Source: Massospora cicadina (taxonomy: Eukaryota; Entomophthoromycota; Entomophthoromycetes; Entomophthorales; Entomophthoraceae). From it: a stretch of 64,000 nt of DNA. The stretch covers positions 214,320-278,319 of the forward strand of contig JAKSZP010006611.1 of NCBI GenBank assembly GCA_022478985.1, in the 5' to 3' direction. Shown piece by piece: positions 12,700-24,100 of this stretch. Position numbers and translations under genes: made by a program. The notes under the pieces are model-generated. The model was not told where the DNA came from, made no database searches, and worked only from the letters and a program-made list of their open reading frames with translations. The first letter of the stretch is position 1. The number at the start of each line of letters is the position of its first letter.

Positions 12700-15600
12700 G
12701 GGCTCAATCATCTTAAGCCAAAAACTGTACTCTCTGCAAAAGCCCCCTGTGGAAATCTTGGCCACTCAAGAAACCCACTGTCTACAGGGGAAGAAGGATC
12801 TGGTTAGCCAGGGTTTTACCATCACAGTTGGCATGTACAACTCACTGTGCATGGGTTGTCCTTATTAACAAAAAATTGAAAATTTTAATATCTGAAGCCT
12901 ATCTGCATGGTTGCGCCCTGGTAACAACAATCTCATGTCTGGATGACACAATCACAATAGCAAGCATCTACGCGCTGAGCATCACAGCCAAGAGGAAAGA
13001 ATTTCTCAAAACAATACCAACACTCACCTTTCCCATAGATACATTTTTGCTGTGCAACTTTAACTGCTGGGCTGATCCCCGCATGGACTGATGGACCAAG
13101 ACCATGGGATACCCCCTGGGTCACATTGACTTCCACGCAATGAAGGTGTACCTTGGGCTGTATGACAACCTCTCTCCTGGAGCACCACTCCTCCCCAATG
13201 TGACTCTACCCAACATGTGCAAGGTCAAGCTCATGTCAATGAGCCAAATTAATCTCATCCTTACCCCAAAATCACACTAAACAGCCTTGTCCAACTTTTC
13301 AACCAAATAAGATAGATTTATCTGACCACCAGTTTGTTTTGGTGCAGCTATACTCAACCTGCACACCTGCACAGATATAAACCTGAAAGAAAATGTGCAC
13401 GGAAAGCATTAATAGACCTGAGCTATCTGCCTAGGTAAAAAAATGAAATTGTGACCCCCAAATTTGCAACCCTACTCATATTGGTCCCCATCACAGCCTG
13501 GGTGGATTTAAATTCGAATTAATTAACAAAACAAGCCATCTTGCCTTGCGTAAGTACAACGCCAACACTGCCACAATCAAAATTAACCTTGGCAGAACTG
13601 GACCACCTATAGCTCAACACCCCATTGACTGGCTACAGTTCCAAATGGGGGAGTAGGTGGGCGGAAATATCTGACTACCTAATGCCATCGTCTTCAAGCA
13701 CCAACATAGAATTAAGGTATTGACAACAGGTAAGTTTAGAAAAAGAAGGAGAGACCAGCTCAACGTACTTATTCTGTCAATTCAACTGAGGAAACCATTC
13801 TTCATGCACACATGACAATAGAGAAGACGGTACCATGACAGTCAACCCAGCGGATGTTTCAGCAGATGTGCACAGCTACTATACAAAACTATACCAAGAC
13901 ACCCCAACTGACCACCAAAAATTAAAATTTTCATAAACAGCGCCAGCTTCAAAGTGCACCTCCCAACAACCACTTAAAAAATTTGATCACACAGGAGGAT
14001 CTCTGGGATAAGATTCACTTTGCACCACGTAGGAAATGCCAAGGGCCTGATGGGATAGCATACGAATTCTATAAAAAATATTTCAAGCAAATAGCCCCCC
14101 TTCTCCTGGCGTCAATGAATCAGAGCCTGATGTACACCCACCTATTACCAGGAGGACATGACGCCTATGTCATAACCATGTTTAGTAATGGTGATAAATT
14201 GTACCTGTCCAACTGACGTCTAATAGCATTAACAGATACTGACACGAAACTTCTAACTAAAATTCTATCCAACAGATTGAGTGAAACAGCTGCTAAAGTT
14301 CTGTCCCCAAAGCAGTTTGGGTTCATACCCAAGAGATCTGTATGGACCAACATACACACCGTCACCAACATCCGCAAGTTTAAAGCAATTGGTACCCTGA
14401 TATTCCTGGACTAGGAAAAGGCATATGAAAGCGTCATCTGGCCATACTTGAAAGAGTGCATGAAAGCTTTCAAGCTCCCACCCAGGCTCAAAGATTGGGC
14501 AATGCTGCTCACAGAGTTAGCCTCCATGGCTGTATGCGGCCCTAATTTCGTGGCTGACTCAATTAAACAACACAGAGGGATCAAGCAAGGGAATCCCCTC
14601 AGCCCATTTCTATACAACTTAATAATAGACCCACTCCTACGCTTTGCTGACTCACGCCTTGCTGGCATCAAAACACAAGGCCAACCAACAGTCAAGATAA
14701 TGGCCTTTGCAGATGACTGCGTGGCTGGTATAACTAGTAATGAAGATTCCCAGCATCTGGAGTACACTCTGGAGGAGTATTCTAACATGAGCAACGCAAC
14801 TTTTAACAAAAAAAGACTAAATTTAATCTACCTAGGCAAGCACACAACAAACTAGACCACAGTAATTGCAAAAACAAGGTCCTCATGAAGGAGTGACCCA
14901 ATCCTAATGCCCTTTGCATCAATTCCCTCAACCAACCCTGTCCGCCACCTTGTGATGTGGATGGAAGCAGGGGGTACGCTAATGAGACAATCAAGAAAAG
15001 CCTGATACAAAGAATGCCCAATCAAGTTGCCTTAATTAAGGGAAATTCATCTGGGCTAACAGAGCGAGTAACAGTTGATAATCACTCATCCTCTCAATCT
15101 TATGGTTCCCTGACAATGCCATCTCCTTTTCAACATCATTCATCTCCTCAGTCCACAACCTGATCCAAGGATGGCTGTGGCCTGGATCTCGCCCACCTGT
15201 ACGCATGGAGACGCTCTATGGCCCACGCTCAAGAGATGGCATGGGCCTTTTAGACTTTGAGGGACACTCCAACTGCACACTGGGTAACTGGATAAATGAA
15301 GTACTAGCCATGGACCTCCCACGCCAACATTGGTCTAGGGAACCAAGAGTCAGCTTTTCATATAAACTTAAACTTTCCAACCCCCACAACCAATCCAGCC
15401 TACTCACATAACTCATGAACCGCCCCAATGCTGCGGGACCACTTGGTACCCCCGTCACTTCAAGCGCCTCCTCCACACTATCTGGTAATTAGGATGAAAG
15501 GTCACAATAACAGGCACTAGTCATGGAACGGGAAAACCCAGAGCAAGTTTCACACTGCTGAAGCAGAACCATTACCCCCAGAGGGACACACACAATAATG

Positions 15601-16437
15601 TTCTAGCCATTGCAAGAGTTGACTACCTGGATGCCTTGGACATCCCTTATGACCTTAAAAAACAAAAGGCTATATGGAAATTCACCCATCACCCACTCCT
15701 CCAGCCAAGGGTAAGAGCAACACCTGGCGATGCCTCAGACAAACCTACAGAACAGCGGGACGCTCAAAATCTTATAATGCGACATATGCAGAGTGTGGAG
15801 GGGATGGCACCCTACACCACTGCCTTGAATCATGACCGCCATAACGAGCCATATGGCATGAAGTTGCACGCCTGTTTAAAACCCACACCAACCAAAAGCT
15901 ATCATTATCAAGAAGCCTCATTGCACTCCATCTTGAGTCCCCTATACCACCCACGCTCCGCTCCCTCATAGTAGCCATTTAAATGTGGACTATACACACA
16001 GATTTGGTAGGTGTTTTTACAGAATAGTGCCAATAATCCGTGGGACAGTCAGCAGATTTTACCTACACCTATTGGAACACTTTCAAGCCTAATCCATGGA
16101 TTTTTGAAGTAAAGCAGCAAAGACTTAATGAGTAGTGGTTCTCAGTCTGATTTCTACATGCATACCTCTTCCTTCATACCTTCTCTACTATAGGGGAAGG
16201 CCCCATGGAATAGGTACCCAAACCCACTAAACTGTCATATGAACATGACATAATAGTGGGGGTTAACCCCAAAGACAAGGCTAGGCGTCTGGAGGCCCAG
16301 AAGGTGAGGTTGCAGGCCCTTTCTGACCTGAAGAACACCCTGGACCAACGCTGGGTCCGGGCAAAATATGCCCAGGTTGGGACCAGTGGTGCGCCAAACG
16401 CCCAGCCCCTGATGTTTGCCCAAGCGTTAAAATGAAC
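12700..16437 (+). pseudogene. LINE-A ORF2, APE endonuclease - reverse transcriptase - zinc finger
   Basis: Endonuclease: A-T-Q-E-T-H near 12763, L-L-C-N-F-N near 13050 and L-S-D-H-Q-F near 13315 are the Glu, Asn and terminal SDH motifs. RT: G-P-D-G-I-A-Y-E-F-Y-K near 14045, F-G-F-I-P-K near 14318, D-stop-E-K-A-Y-E-S near 14410, G-I-K-Q-G-N-P-L-S-P near 14578, and an intact F-A-D-D active site near 14704. A C-D-I-C ... H-H-C cluster near 15775-15830, split by a shift, is the C-terminal zinc finger. From about 15950 to 16437 one frame continues with six stops into a Lys/Arg-rich tail ending at TGA 16435-16437, so the protein has an extended C-terminus. Stops of all three types occur. Confidence 0.75.
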
Positions 16438-17237
16438 TATCTTAAATTAAAGCGGATTGTTTGGTTTGCTTAGTTTTGAAACAAGGGTTTAAAACCCATT
16501 CCTGCTATGAGATAATGCGCTCAGGTCAAATTCAACTTCAGTCAATAACTTGAGTGAATTTGGTTACAGTCTATTGTACTAACTTGGATGGAAGTATCGC
16601 CCTATTGGCGAGTCGCTGCTTGAGCCCACTACGGCATAACCCCAATTTCCTCGTCTGAGCTTAAATACTTTTTCCCCTGACCAACATTTCTTGTTGGTCG
16701 ACTTCCCAAACAAACCTTTACCCCATATACCATTTTATTATATGCTTTATTAACAACCCTGTTTGCAAACCTCTTCAAGGAGGTCTCACACTTCATTAAC
16801 CTTGCCATCCTAAACACAATCTGACTCTCACCTCACGCATCATTGGTCTGCCCAGGTACCCTCCAACCTGGGTCGTTTACCCCTTCCCTCCATGTGCACC
16901 GTGACAATTTTGGCTGTTTATTCTAGCATTCTCTGCTTAAATTATTATTGCTCAAGCACCCTCTGCTGGGCAATAATTAATTTGATTTTAACGGCTAGTT
17001 CCCTGGCGTTGGTCTTGTGCACCAAGCACTACCCCGCTGGGAACTGGAGAGTTATAGACACTCTCCTAACATAAACCTGACGGTACCAGATGACAAGAGT
17101 AGTTCGTCTACTATGGGGTGTCTCATAATTTCACTCTAGCATCTAATTTCTCACTCACCCAATATGGTTCTAGTTTTTACCAGTAGTTCCCGTCCCCTGG
17201 TCAGCCTACCCAGTTAAATAATAAAAACACACTTAAC
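16438..17237 (+). other. Probable LINE-A 3' untranslated region
   Basis: No recognisable coding domain. A 60-codon frame at 16892-17074 is strongly hydrophobic, with two membrane-like stretches, but has no supporting context, and overlapping frames show similar composition. The region is bounded by the ORF2 stop and by the resumption of Ty3-C protease. An A-rich run ends it. Confidence 0.4.
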
Positions 17238-17700
17238 CATACTTTTTCAGAAATTCTGTCCCAATGAGTATGTCATAACTTTGATTTTCCTTTAATATGG
17301 CGGGAGCTGATACCACCAGAGATCTGAACTTTAGTGATAGTGCACTGTATGCACCACAAAATATTGTTCACGAAGTTCAGCAGTTCCATACTCCTTCTGG
17401 TGCATTAGATCTGGTGAGATCTTCATTCTGCTTCATCAATCTGGTTGAAACGACACTAATTGGCGCATTACAGTCAATTATTTCCCGTACTCTTTTTTTA
17501 GTACTATATGGTATTATTTCCCATACTCTTATTTGAATGATTATAGTATCTGCATATGTACATTCAAAGTATTGTAATAAGGTGTTTACTGAATGTATAG
17601 CAGCTTTGTTTTCCAAACCCAAAGTATTAATTTATAAAATGGATATATCAGGGAAAGATTCCTTGATCACGCTATTGGGGAGAGAAACGTTTGCTTAATA
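17238..17700 (-). pseudogene. Ty3-C protease (broken)
   Basis: The minus frame carries D-C-N-A-P-I-S-V-V-S-T-R-L-M-K near 17425-17470, aligning with the D-T/S-G-S/A-P-V-N-V-I-S retropepsin site (Gly lost). It then has Y-D-I-L-I-G-T-E-F-L near 17245-17290, the usual second-half motif of these proteases. The segment lies between the gag relic to its right and, across LINE-A, the RT linker at 11215. Together these pieces make one interrupted polyprotein. Confidence 0.65.
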
Positions 17701-18860
17701 AGTTTTGTTTTAAGTAATTCATCCTTATTTCAAGTGGAACCGATATTTTTGGCTAACTGACAAGCGCATCGCTGAGCAGTTTCTTTCATGATTTTGGGGT
17801 CAATCCCCTTTACCCTTGCTTATGTAACTCTATTCACGTCCAAATTGAACATCAGGTAGAGAGGAACATGTGTATCTTCAGCCACAAATAAACTAGAAAT
17901 ATTAGTGCCACCAGTAAGTATATCATGTGGAACAGGATTGATTGCAGTGCTAGATTGTTACTTATATAGACTAATGGTTATTTTTTCAAACCTTGACCAA
18001 CTTCTCTTTCTTTAGTCTAAATTCAAATTACTTGTTCTCTATTCTTTTTATCCCAACATTGAGTGACAACATGCCTATGTTTTCCACATTGTTAGCAGAA
18101 GAACTGATTCTATCCTCTCCTTTATGTATTTTAGGCTTATATCATATTTTAAGATGATTCTGCTGATCAACACTAGACTCAGCAAATTTCATGTTATTCT
18201 GAGCTTTGTCCTGAATAACATTAAAGATTCGATTAGGTGCATTAAATGTTGCTCCTAACATATTAAGAATATACACCACCTGTGATGTAGAAGTTTGGCT
18301 CACAAGCGCCAATGCTATAATTAGATGCAAATCTCAGTTGGACCAAAGTGCCACTTGCGTAGCTATACGTGCATCAAAATCCAATAGTACTTTCGCCCCA
18401 GCCAAAGTTTGTGCTTCCCTGGTAAAATTAGTTGGTGAAAGCAGCCAAGGTTTCATCATTTCAATATTAGATTTACATAAACTCCTGTTTACAGTTAGCC
18501 ATTTGAAAAGGAATACTAAAGTCAAACATAATATAATTTTTGGCTTTAGAGTACATCCAATTGTCCCCATTGAGATGTGGCAGCACCTGATTTTAACAAT
18601 CAATGTTGAGTTTTTTCATTGAGATACTACTATCTGTCAGTCCCTATATCTAAACATAATTATTAAAATAAATGAAAAGATGCTGGAACGTTATCCCAAT
18701 AAAATGTAGGCAATATATGCATATTCCAAAACTCTTTTGTCAGTTCGCTGGCAGGAGAGTCTGGGCCAGCAACCTGATTAACAGTAGGTGTGACTTTGGG
18801 AGTCATCTCTGATATTGCAGAGAATGATTTAGACATATTTCTTGATAGGGTAATTTCCTG
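17700..18860 (-). pseudogene. Ty3-C gag, C-terminal half with zinc knuckle
   Basis: Near 18065-18110 the minus frame gives C-stop-Q-C-G-K-H-R-H-V-V-T-Q-C, a CX2CX4HX4C knuckle with one internal stop. Short frames (18142-18330, 18663-18893) are remnants of the capsid-like region. The gag is split by Ty3-D: its N-terminal part is at 26707-27130, with the same ACTGG target duplication on both sides (18861-18865 and 26702-26706). Confidence 0.55.
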
Positions 18861-18865
18861 ACTGG

Positions 18866-19539
18866 TGTAGCAGGTGAGTTTGTGCAAGTACACAATGAAA
18901 AAGTTAAAAACAAGTCATGTCACCAACCACATGACTGATAACCTGGCAAAAATCCACTTTTTAACCCATGCGCCATTTCTATTGTTGTGATGAATTCTTG
19001 AACTACAATTCCAGCAATGCTGCACGCAAGCAGCAGCACCTGACTCCATGATAGTGCCAATAATGAAAACAATGCCTAAGCCATCTTGCTTGTCAAGCTC
19101 ATCTTCCAGTTTATGTTTCTTAAAACTTTTTAATTAAATTTTTAAAAGATTCCAAGCTAGCAAATGTTTATTGATTTTTGTAGTAATTTTCTTAGAAAAA
19201 TAAAAACTAAATTATCAGTTATCATTTTCCCTTTTTAACGCATCGTCAAGCACACTTAACTAAGCTCCTTTAACCAGGCTTTCAAACAATACTAGATCAT
19301 TATATGCGAAAGCTCCATACCCCAGTGAATCATTACTTAGATAATTTGGAACTCTGGCTGTGCATTATGCCAGATCAGCCCTCATTATCAAATTTCCAAA
19401 TTCTTACCCACAACCCCATTCTTGATTTTGTTCCACCTCCAGCACAGAATTCTCAAACATGACCTTTAGATTTGTGGCAGAATCTGAGATTACATTCACT
19501 AGGTCAATGTGCGGACTAAGCTGTGCCTGATCCATCACA
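18866..19539 (-). repeat. Ty3-D left (3') LTR
   Basis: 674 bp, TG...CA, matching 25667-26701 once the SINE there is removed. The adjoining inner side is the polypurine tract, and the outer side is ACTGG. An open frame at 19509-19694 overlapping the end is incidental. Confidence 0.8.
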
Positions 19540-21070
19540 TCACCCCCTGTGAAACCAAGAATTCCTGTATCTTCTCTGGCAGTTCATACATTCCTTTATC
19601 ATCTTCCAGGTCACTTCCTCCACTAGACACCCCCTCCATTTCAACAAAAATTGCCACCTGCCTCTCACCCATCGCACATTCAGTATCCACTTGACTTTAT
19701 ATTCCTATTTTCCTCACTTGGTTTTAACAGTCCAGGCTGCTCCAATTATCTCCCTAATAACCCTTGAAGCTATGAGGCATGGATAACTGGATGGGCCTTT
19801 GACCCTTCCAGGAGGTCCAGTTTAAATGCGAACTTATTGATAGCCTGAATCACTTTATATGGACCTAAAAACTTTTAGAACAAGCTTCCTAATTCTCACT
19901 TTATAGCGTAATTTTTTGCTGCTACCAACAAACAATCTCTAAGAGTGAACAACGTATCCAGCGCTCTTTATCAGTCCACATATCACTTCAGCCATGCCAT
20001 GGCATGCTCCAGATTCCTTATAAACTTTTCCTGATGTCCATAACCTTGTGGGACAACTTGTCCGCCCCTGGTACACTCCACTACATGACTCTCTTTCCAA
20101 CACATGATTTACCTATGGTTTGCAAAAAATGGGGCCATACCCTCTGATGACTGAAAGTGGTTGTTATAAGCAAACTGGGCCCACCTGACCCAAGTACCCA
20201 ATCATCCTGCTGGTCCAAAACGTAGCACCAAAGGTATTGCTCCAATATCTGGTTTATCCTCTCCATCTATCAGTTAGATTGAGGATGATATGGAGAAGTC
20301 CTAACTGGGTGATTATTCAAATCCTGTGCTTATTTGACCAGAATTTAAATATGAATTGGGATCCGCAATTCCTAATGATTTCTGCCAGTAGCCATGTTGG
20401 GCAAATATTTTGTTGATGAAAAGTTTTGCGGCATCCTTAGTTGCAAAATTGGAGGTTCACAGAAAAAATATGACTTATTTAGTCAACTGATTGATAATGA
20501 CCATTATTGCATCTTTTCCTTGGACATTAGGTAACCCCATGATAAAGTCCACGCTAACCAAACCCCACTGGCCAACTCAGCATTTGGAAGGGGACCAACT
20601 TACCAGCAGGCGGATTCCCCAAAGGTTTTGGTCAAGTGCAAACCAAGCATCCGCCACATAATTTATAATATCCTTCATATGTCCAGCCCATGAATAGTTC
20701 CGCTGCACCAATTTAACCATCTTCTCAGCCCCCATATTCCCTGCCAATGGGTGATCATGCGATTCTTTCAATACTTCATTAAAATGATAAATTTGTAACC
20801 CACACTAACAAGTTGTGGTACAGAATACCATTTCTCTTCATATACGTCCAATGGTGACCATGCTGATGGCCATTAAGTGTCTCGTCCCACAACCTTTGAC
20901 CAAATTCCAACTAGTTCTACCTCTGCCAATATTCATCCCCCAACTCACTCTCCTCACGTATCATCATTTCAAATTGGTCCAAACAGAACATGGTGGCCAT
21001 GTTAAGCCCCTCCATATCCTTCTTCTCATATGCCAGCCCTGCGTCATGACTCAGCTAATCTGCTAAAGTG
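19540..21070 (-). pseudogene. Ty3-D integrase with C-terminal chromodomain (broken)
   Basis: Integrase zinc-binding remains at 20577-20771 include H-D-H-P-L-A-G-N and a later degraded Cys pair. The core begins near 20475-20545 with V-D-F-I-M-G-L-P-N, and E-R-I-N-Q-I-L-E-Q-Y-L near 20240-20270 is the usual block after the third catalytic residue. A GPY-like fold follows, then at 19555-19698 a chromodomain: V-R-W-V-R-G-R-W-Q-F-L, L-K-W-R-G, V-E-E-V-T-W. Chromodomains on chromovirus integrases direct insertion to marked chromatin. The domain ends about 15 bases before the 3' LTR. Stops and frameshifts abolish function. Confidence 0.7.
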
Positions 21071-22210
21071 TTAAACACCACCATTAAATACTCTACCCAG
21101 AAGTTGTATTAAACCAGCTCCACATGCTAATGGGATTGGCGCTGATTCATCCTTCTGGACTCAAGGCAATATTCCAACACTTGATGATCCGTCCAAACCA
21201 CAAAAGAGTTACAGGCATACATCAGATGGTGCTGCAACTCCTGAAAATCCAAGACCACCACTAGTAGCTCCTTGTCATATAATGGATAATTTGTTTCCGC
21301 TGGGATCATCTTCTAGATAAAATAGCACACTAAATTTTTCAGACCGTCCTCCACTTCTGTTACAATACTGCCCGAGCAAAATTTGAGGCGTCCGTCTCAA
21401 CCATGAAAGGTCTCTCAGGGTCTAGATGAGCTAGGATATGCGCTGAGATAAGCTTCTTCTGCAGCTGAATGAATTCTTAATATTCCTCCTCCCCCACATG
21501 AATGGCACATTCTGAATCAACCACATAAGTGGCAGGGACATTTGCAATAGATTTTTCGTGATTCACCTAGAAATTCACCATCCCCCAGAAACTTCTCATT
21601 CCCATTTGATACGTCAGGGCTTTCCATATGCGCACCACCTGTATCTTGTCAAGAATACCCTGATACCATTCTCAAACATGACATTTGACAAGAACGTTAC
21701 TATTTTTTTTTGAGCTTACACTTTGAGGGCTTCAACCACAATCCCGCCTCAGCTAGTGCTTCCAGGACTTCACGCACAAAGCGTACATTCTCCTCACAAG
21801 AATGGAAAAACACAAGGATGTCATCCATATATGGTATGAAACACCAGCCAATCATCCTACTCAGCACCGGGTCAATTATGTGTTGGAACACTGCAAGGGC
21901 ATTCCATATCCTAAACGGCATTACCAGGTACTGGAACATTCCTAGGTGTCATTTAAACGTCATATACTTCTAATTCTCTGGTCTCACAGGTACTTGATTA
22001 AATGCATCTGCCAGATCGAGCTTTGTGAAGATGTTACACACCATGACCATTGGAAGGATGTCCTCCAGAAATGGCATAGGTAAGGGTCTGACTCTGTAAC
22101 TGTGTTAAGCTTCTGGAAGTCAACGCATGTCCATAATTTACTTCTTGACTTAGGCACCAGTAATAATGGGGACATTACAGCTGACTTTGATGGTTCAATC
22201 AACCTCTCAC
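21071..22210 (-). pseudogene. Ty3-D reverse transcriptase and RNase H (broken)
   Basis: RT opens at 21984-22202 with I-E-P-S-K-S...S-P-L-L-L-V-P-K and C-V-D-F-Q-K-L-N. At 21700-21939 it has F-Q-Y-L-V-M-P-F and the intact Y-M-D-D-I-L-V-F active site. RNase H at 21127-21309 has P-A-E-T-N-Y-P-L-Y-D-K-E-L-L and W-T-D-H-Q-V-L-E-Y. The YMDD-type site differs from the YLDD of the other Ty3 elements here, in line with a separate lineage. TRIM-1 cuts it from protease at 22211. Confidence 0.75.
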
Positions 22211-22781
22211 TATAACAATCAAGACAAACTTGATTATTACATTTTGACTCAGATTTGGATTTTCTGAATCTGAGTCAGGTATCTTTAAAATACTTTTTGA
22301 TCAGTCATTTTGGGCGCTGGGTTGTGCCTTAGCCAAGTTGTAGATTAGGCTCATACAAGCCTAATAAATGATTTGAGCGAGGCCCCAAAGTGTTGCCTTT
22401 ATAAGGCGCGCCTGCCAATTCTGAAGCTCACTTTGGAATTTTACCCCTAGCATTCTCTTCCTGGGGAGCATTGTCAGTTGCTCCTCAGATGAGCTATTGT
22501 CAGTTGACCTTTTTTAAGCCTTAATAAACATAAGGTTGTTTTGGGGTTAGCATACCTCGCTTACCTGTTGGTCTTTTTGGGTATCCATTTTGAGGAGCTT
22601 TCATGTGGTTGGGTTGGACCAGACAATATTCAAACCTTGCATAACCAACTTGTAGTAGGCAATGGTTGGCGCTGTCAGTGCCCAAACCTCTCCCTACTCA
22701 GTTAGGCTACTTTGGTTGCTTGTAAGTGCACTAAAGAATTATTTTATGGCTGTTGGAAGCTAGGCTTTTCTGTCTGTTACA
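22211..22781 (+). repeat. TRIM-1 left LTR
   Basis: 571 bp, closely similar to 23517-24095 from the opening TAATCAA through CTTTATAAGGCGCGCC, GGGTTAGCATACCTCGCTTA and CTGTCTGTTACA. The terminal TG has decayed to TA at 22211. Confidence 0.85.
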
Positions 22782-23048
22782 TTTTCTGATGTTTAATGTG
22801 CGCTGCATGCCTCCAATCCCCAGTTTGGCCAACCTTAGTGGTCACTTGGTCCCGTTGTTGAGGAACCAGCACCAGTAGGAGCCAGTGACTGATGGCCAAC
22901 CATGGACCTGAAGTGATCGTTGGTTGAAAATCCTGGTGGGGCTCCCCACTCACCAGGGATTCGGTGGCACTGATGGGACCTGTCCCAGAAGGGCTCCCTA
23001 ACCAACAGATGGTATGCCCAGAAATGGGATGGACGTCCAGCTGGGCTG

Positions 23049-23330
23049 TACCACGCACCCCTCTTGTGCTTCTGTTGGAGAAAGCGCCTTCCTTGTCAGG
23101 ATGGGAAGACAATTGCCTACAGGAGCCTGGGAGGGGGTGTGCAACACAGCCAAGTGCTGGGCGTGCATCCTCAGGCTGGGGTCCATCCAGACACGCTGAA
23201 TTGCACGCCCCTCTCACGCTTCTGTTGGAGAAAGCGTCTTCCTGGTTGGGATGAGAAGACCATCGCCAACGAATCCTGGGAGGGGGTGCACAACACAGCC
23301 AAGTGCTGGGAGTGCGTCCTCAGGCCAGGT
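23049..23330. repeat. 150-bp GC-rich tandem duplication inside TRIM-1
   Basis: TTCTGTTGGAGAAAGCG occurs at 23070 and 23220. The following segments keep CTGGGAGGGGGTG, CAACACAGCCAAGTGCTGGG and TCCTCAGGC in the same order. The period is 150 bases, a multiple of three, and several frames stay open on both strands (for example minus 22777-23217). None has a recognisable domain. The GC content is clearly above the surroundings. Confidence 0.75.
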
Positions 23331-23516
23331 GTGCTAATTCTGGCAGCCCAGTCCCAATTTGCCCTTGCCATTTATCTTTTCCCTTGAGGGGCCCAGAGTT
23401 ATTCTGGGCTAATTTTCCTGGAGATTGAGGTAACTCACCCCAGGAAGCCCTCATTGTGGTGGCCTTCCGCTGTGGAACCCCTCTTTGAAGAGGGGCCCTT
23501 CTCTAGTGGGGGGTAA

Positions 23517-24095
23517 TGTAATAATCAAATTTGTCTAAATTGTTACATTCCTATTCAGATTTAGAAAATCCAAATCTGAGTCAAATTTCTTTAAAAATAC
23601 TTTTGGCTCAGTCGTTTTGGGCGCTGGGTTGTTTCTCATCCAAGTTGTAGATTAGGTTTGTATGAGCCCAATCGATGATTCAGGTGAGGCCCCCAAAGGG
23701 CTGCCTTTATAAGGCGCGCCCACTAATTCCAAAGCTCACTTTGGAACTTTACCCATAACATTCTCTTCCTGAGGAGAATTGTCAGTTGCTCCCCAGATAA
23801 GCTATTGTTGGCGGGCCCTTTTTATAGCCTGATTAAATAAAATCTGTTTTGGGGTTAGCATACCTCGCTTACCTGTTGGTCTTTTTTGGGTATCTGGTTC
23901 TGAGGAGCTTTTTGAGTGGTTGGGTCAGACCAACCCCCAGAGGACTTTGCATAACCAAAAAGTAGTAGGCAATGTTTGGCGCTATTAGTGCCTCAAACCT
24001 CTCCTACTTGGTTAAGCTGCTTTCGTTGCTTGTCAGTGCGCCAAAGAAACAAATATTATATGGCAGTCGGAAACTGTGATTTTCTGTCTGTTACA
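23517..24095 (+). repeat. TRIM-1 right LTR
   Basis: 579 bp, the better preserved copy: starts TGTAATAATC after a purine-rich tract and ends CTGTCTGTTACA, followed by the CTCAC duplication. It differs from the left LTR at scattered sites and small indels, so the insertion is not recent. Confidence 0.85.
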
Positions 24096-24100
24096 CTCAC

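Larger units (their letters stand above)
11230..17240 (+). mobile_element. LINE-A: EN-RT-zinc-finger non-LTR retrotransposon, decayed
   Basis: A plus-strand two-ORF element. ORF1 is a nucleic-acid-binding protein with a zinc knuckle. ORF2 has an APE endonuclease, RT and a C-terminal zinc finger, the layout of Tad1/L1-like LINEs. It splits Ty3-C between protease (17238 rightwards) and the RT linker (11215 leftwards). The 5' edge is inferred from where Ty3-C coding stops. The 3' edge is inferred from where Ty3-C protease resumes, just after an A-rich AATAATAAAAACACAC stretch at about 17217-17232. No clear target duplication was found, so both ends are approximate to tens of bases. Confidence 0.7.
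22211..24095 (+). mobile_element. TRIM-1: miniature LTR retrotransposon, TSD CTCAC
   Basis: Two LTRs (22211-22781 and 23517-24095) flank 735 bp with no gag or pol. CTCAC occurs at 22206-22210 and 24096-24100. The right LTR opens TGTAATAATC and closes GTTACA; in the left copy TG has become TA. Both LTRs share TTTATAAGGCGCGCC, a TATA-like box, and downstream AATAAA-type signals. A G-rich tract, GTGGGGGGTAA, lies just before the right LTR, which sets the orientation as plus. Such elements move using enzymes of autonomous relatives. No TGG-type primer site was found after the left LTR. Confidence 0.85.

Noticed and set aside
16200..17080. A basic ORF followed by a small hydrophobic ORF, at first suggestive of an integrated plant-virus-like gene block
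   Set aside because: The basic segment is in the same frame as LINE-A ORF2 from 15950 and is its C-terminal tail. The hydrophobic frame shows no conserved movement-protein motif.
22777..23387. Long open frames on both strands inside TRIM-1 as genes
   Set aside because: They overlap each other in several registers because the segment is GC-rich and has a 150-bp repeat. No domain was seen, and the structure is that of a noncoding TRIM interior.
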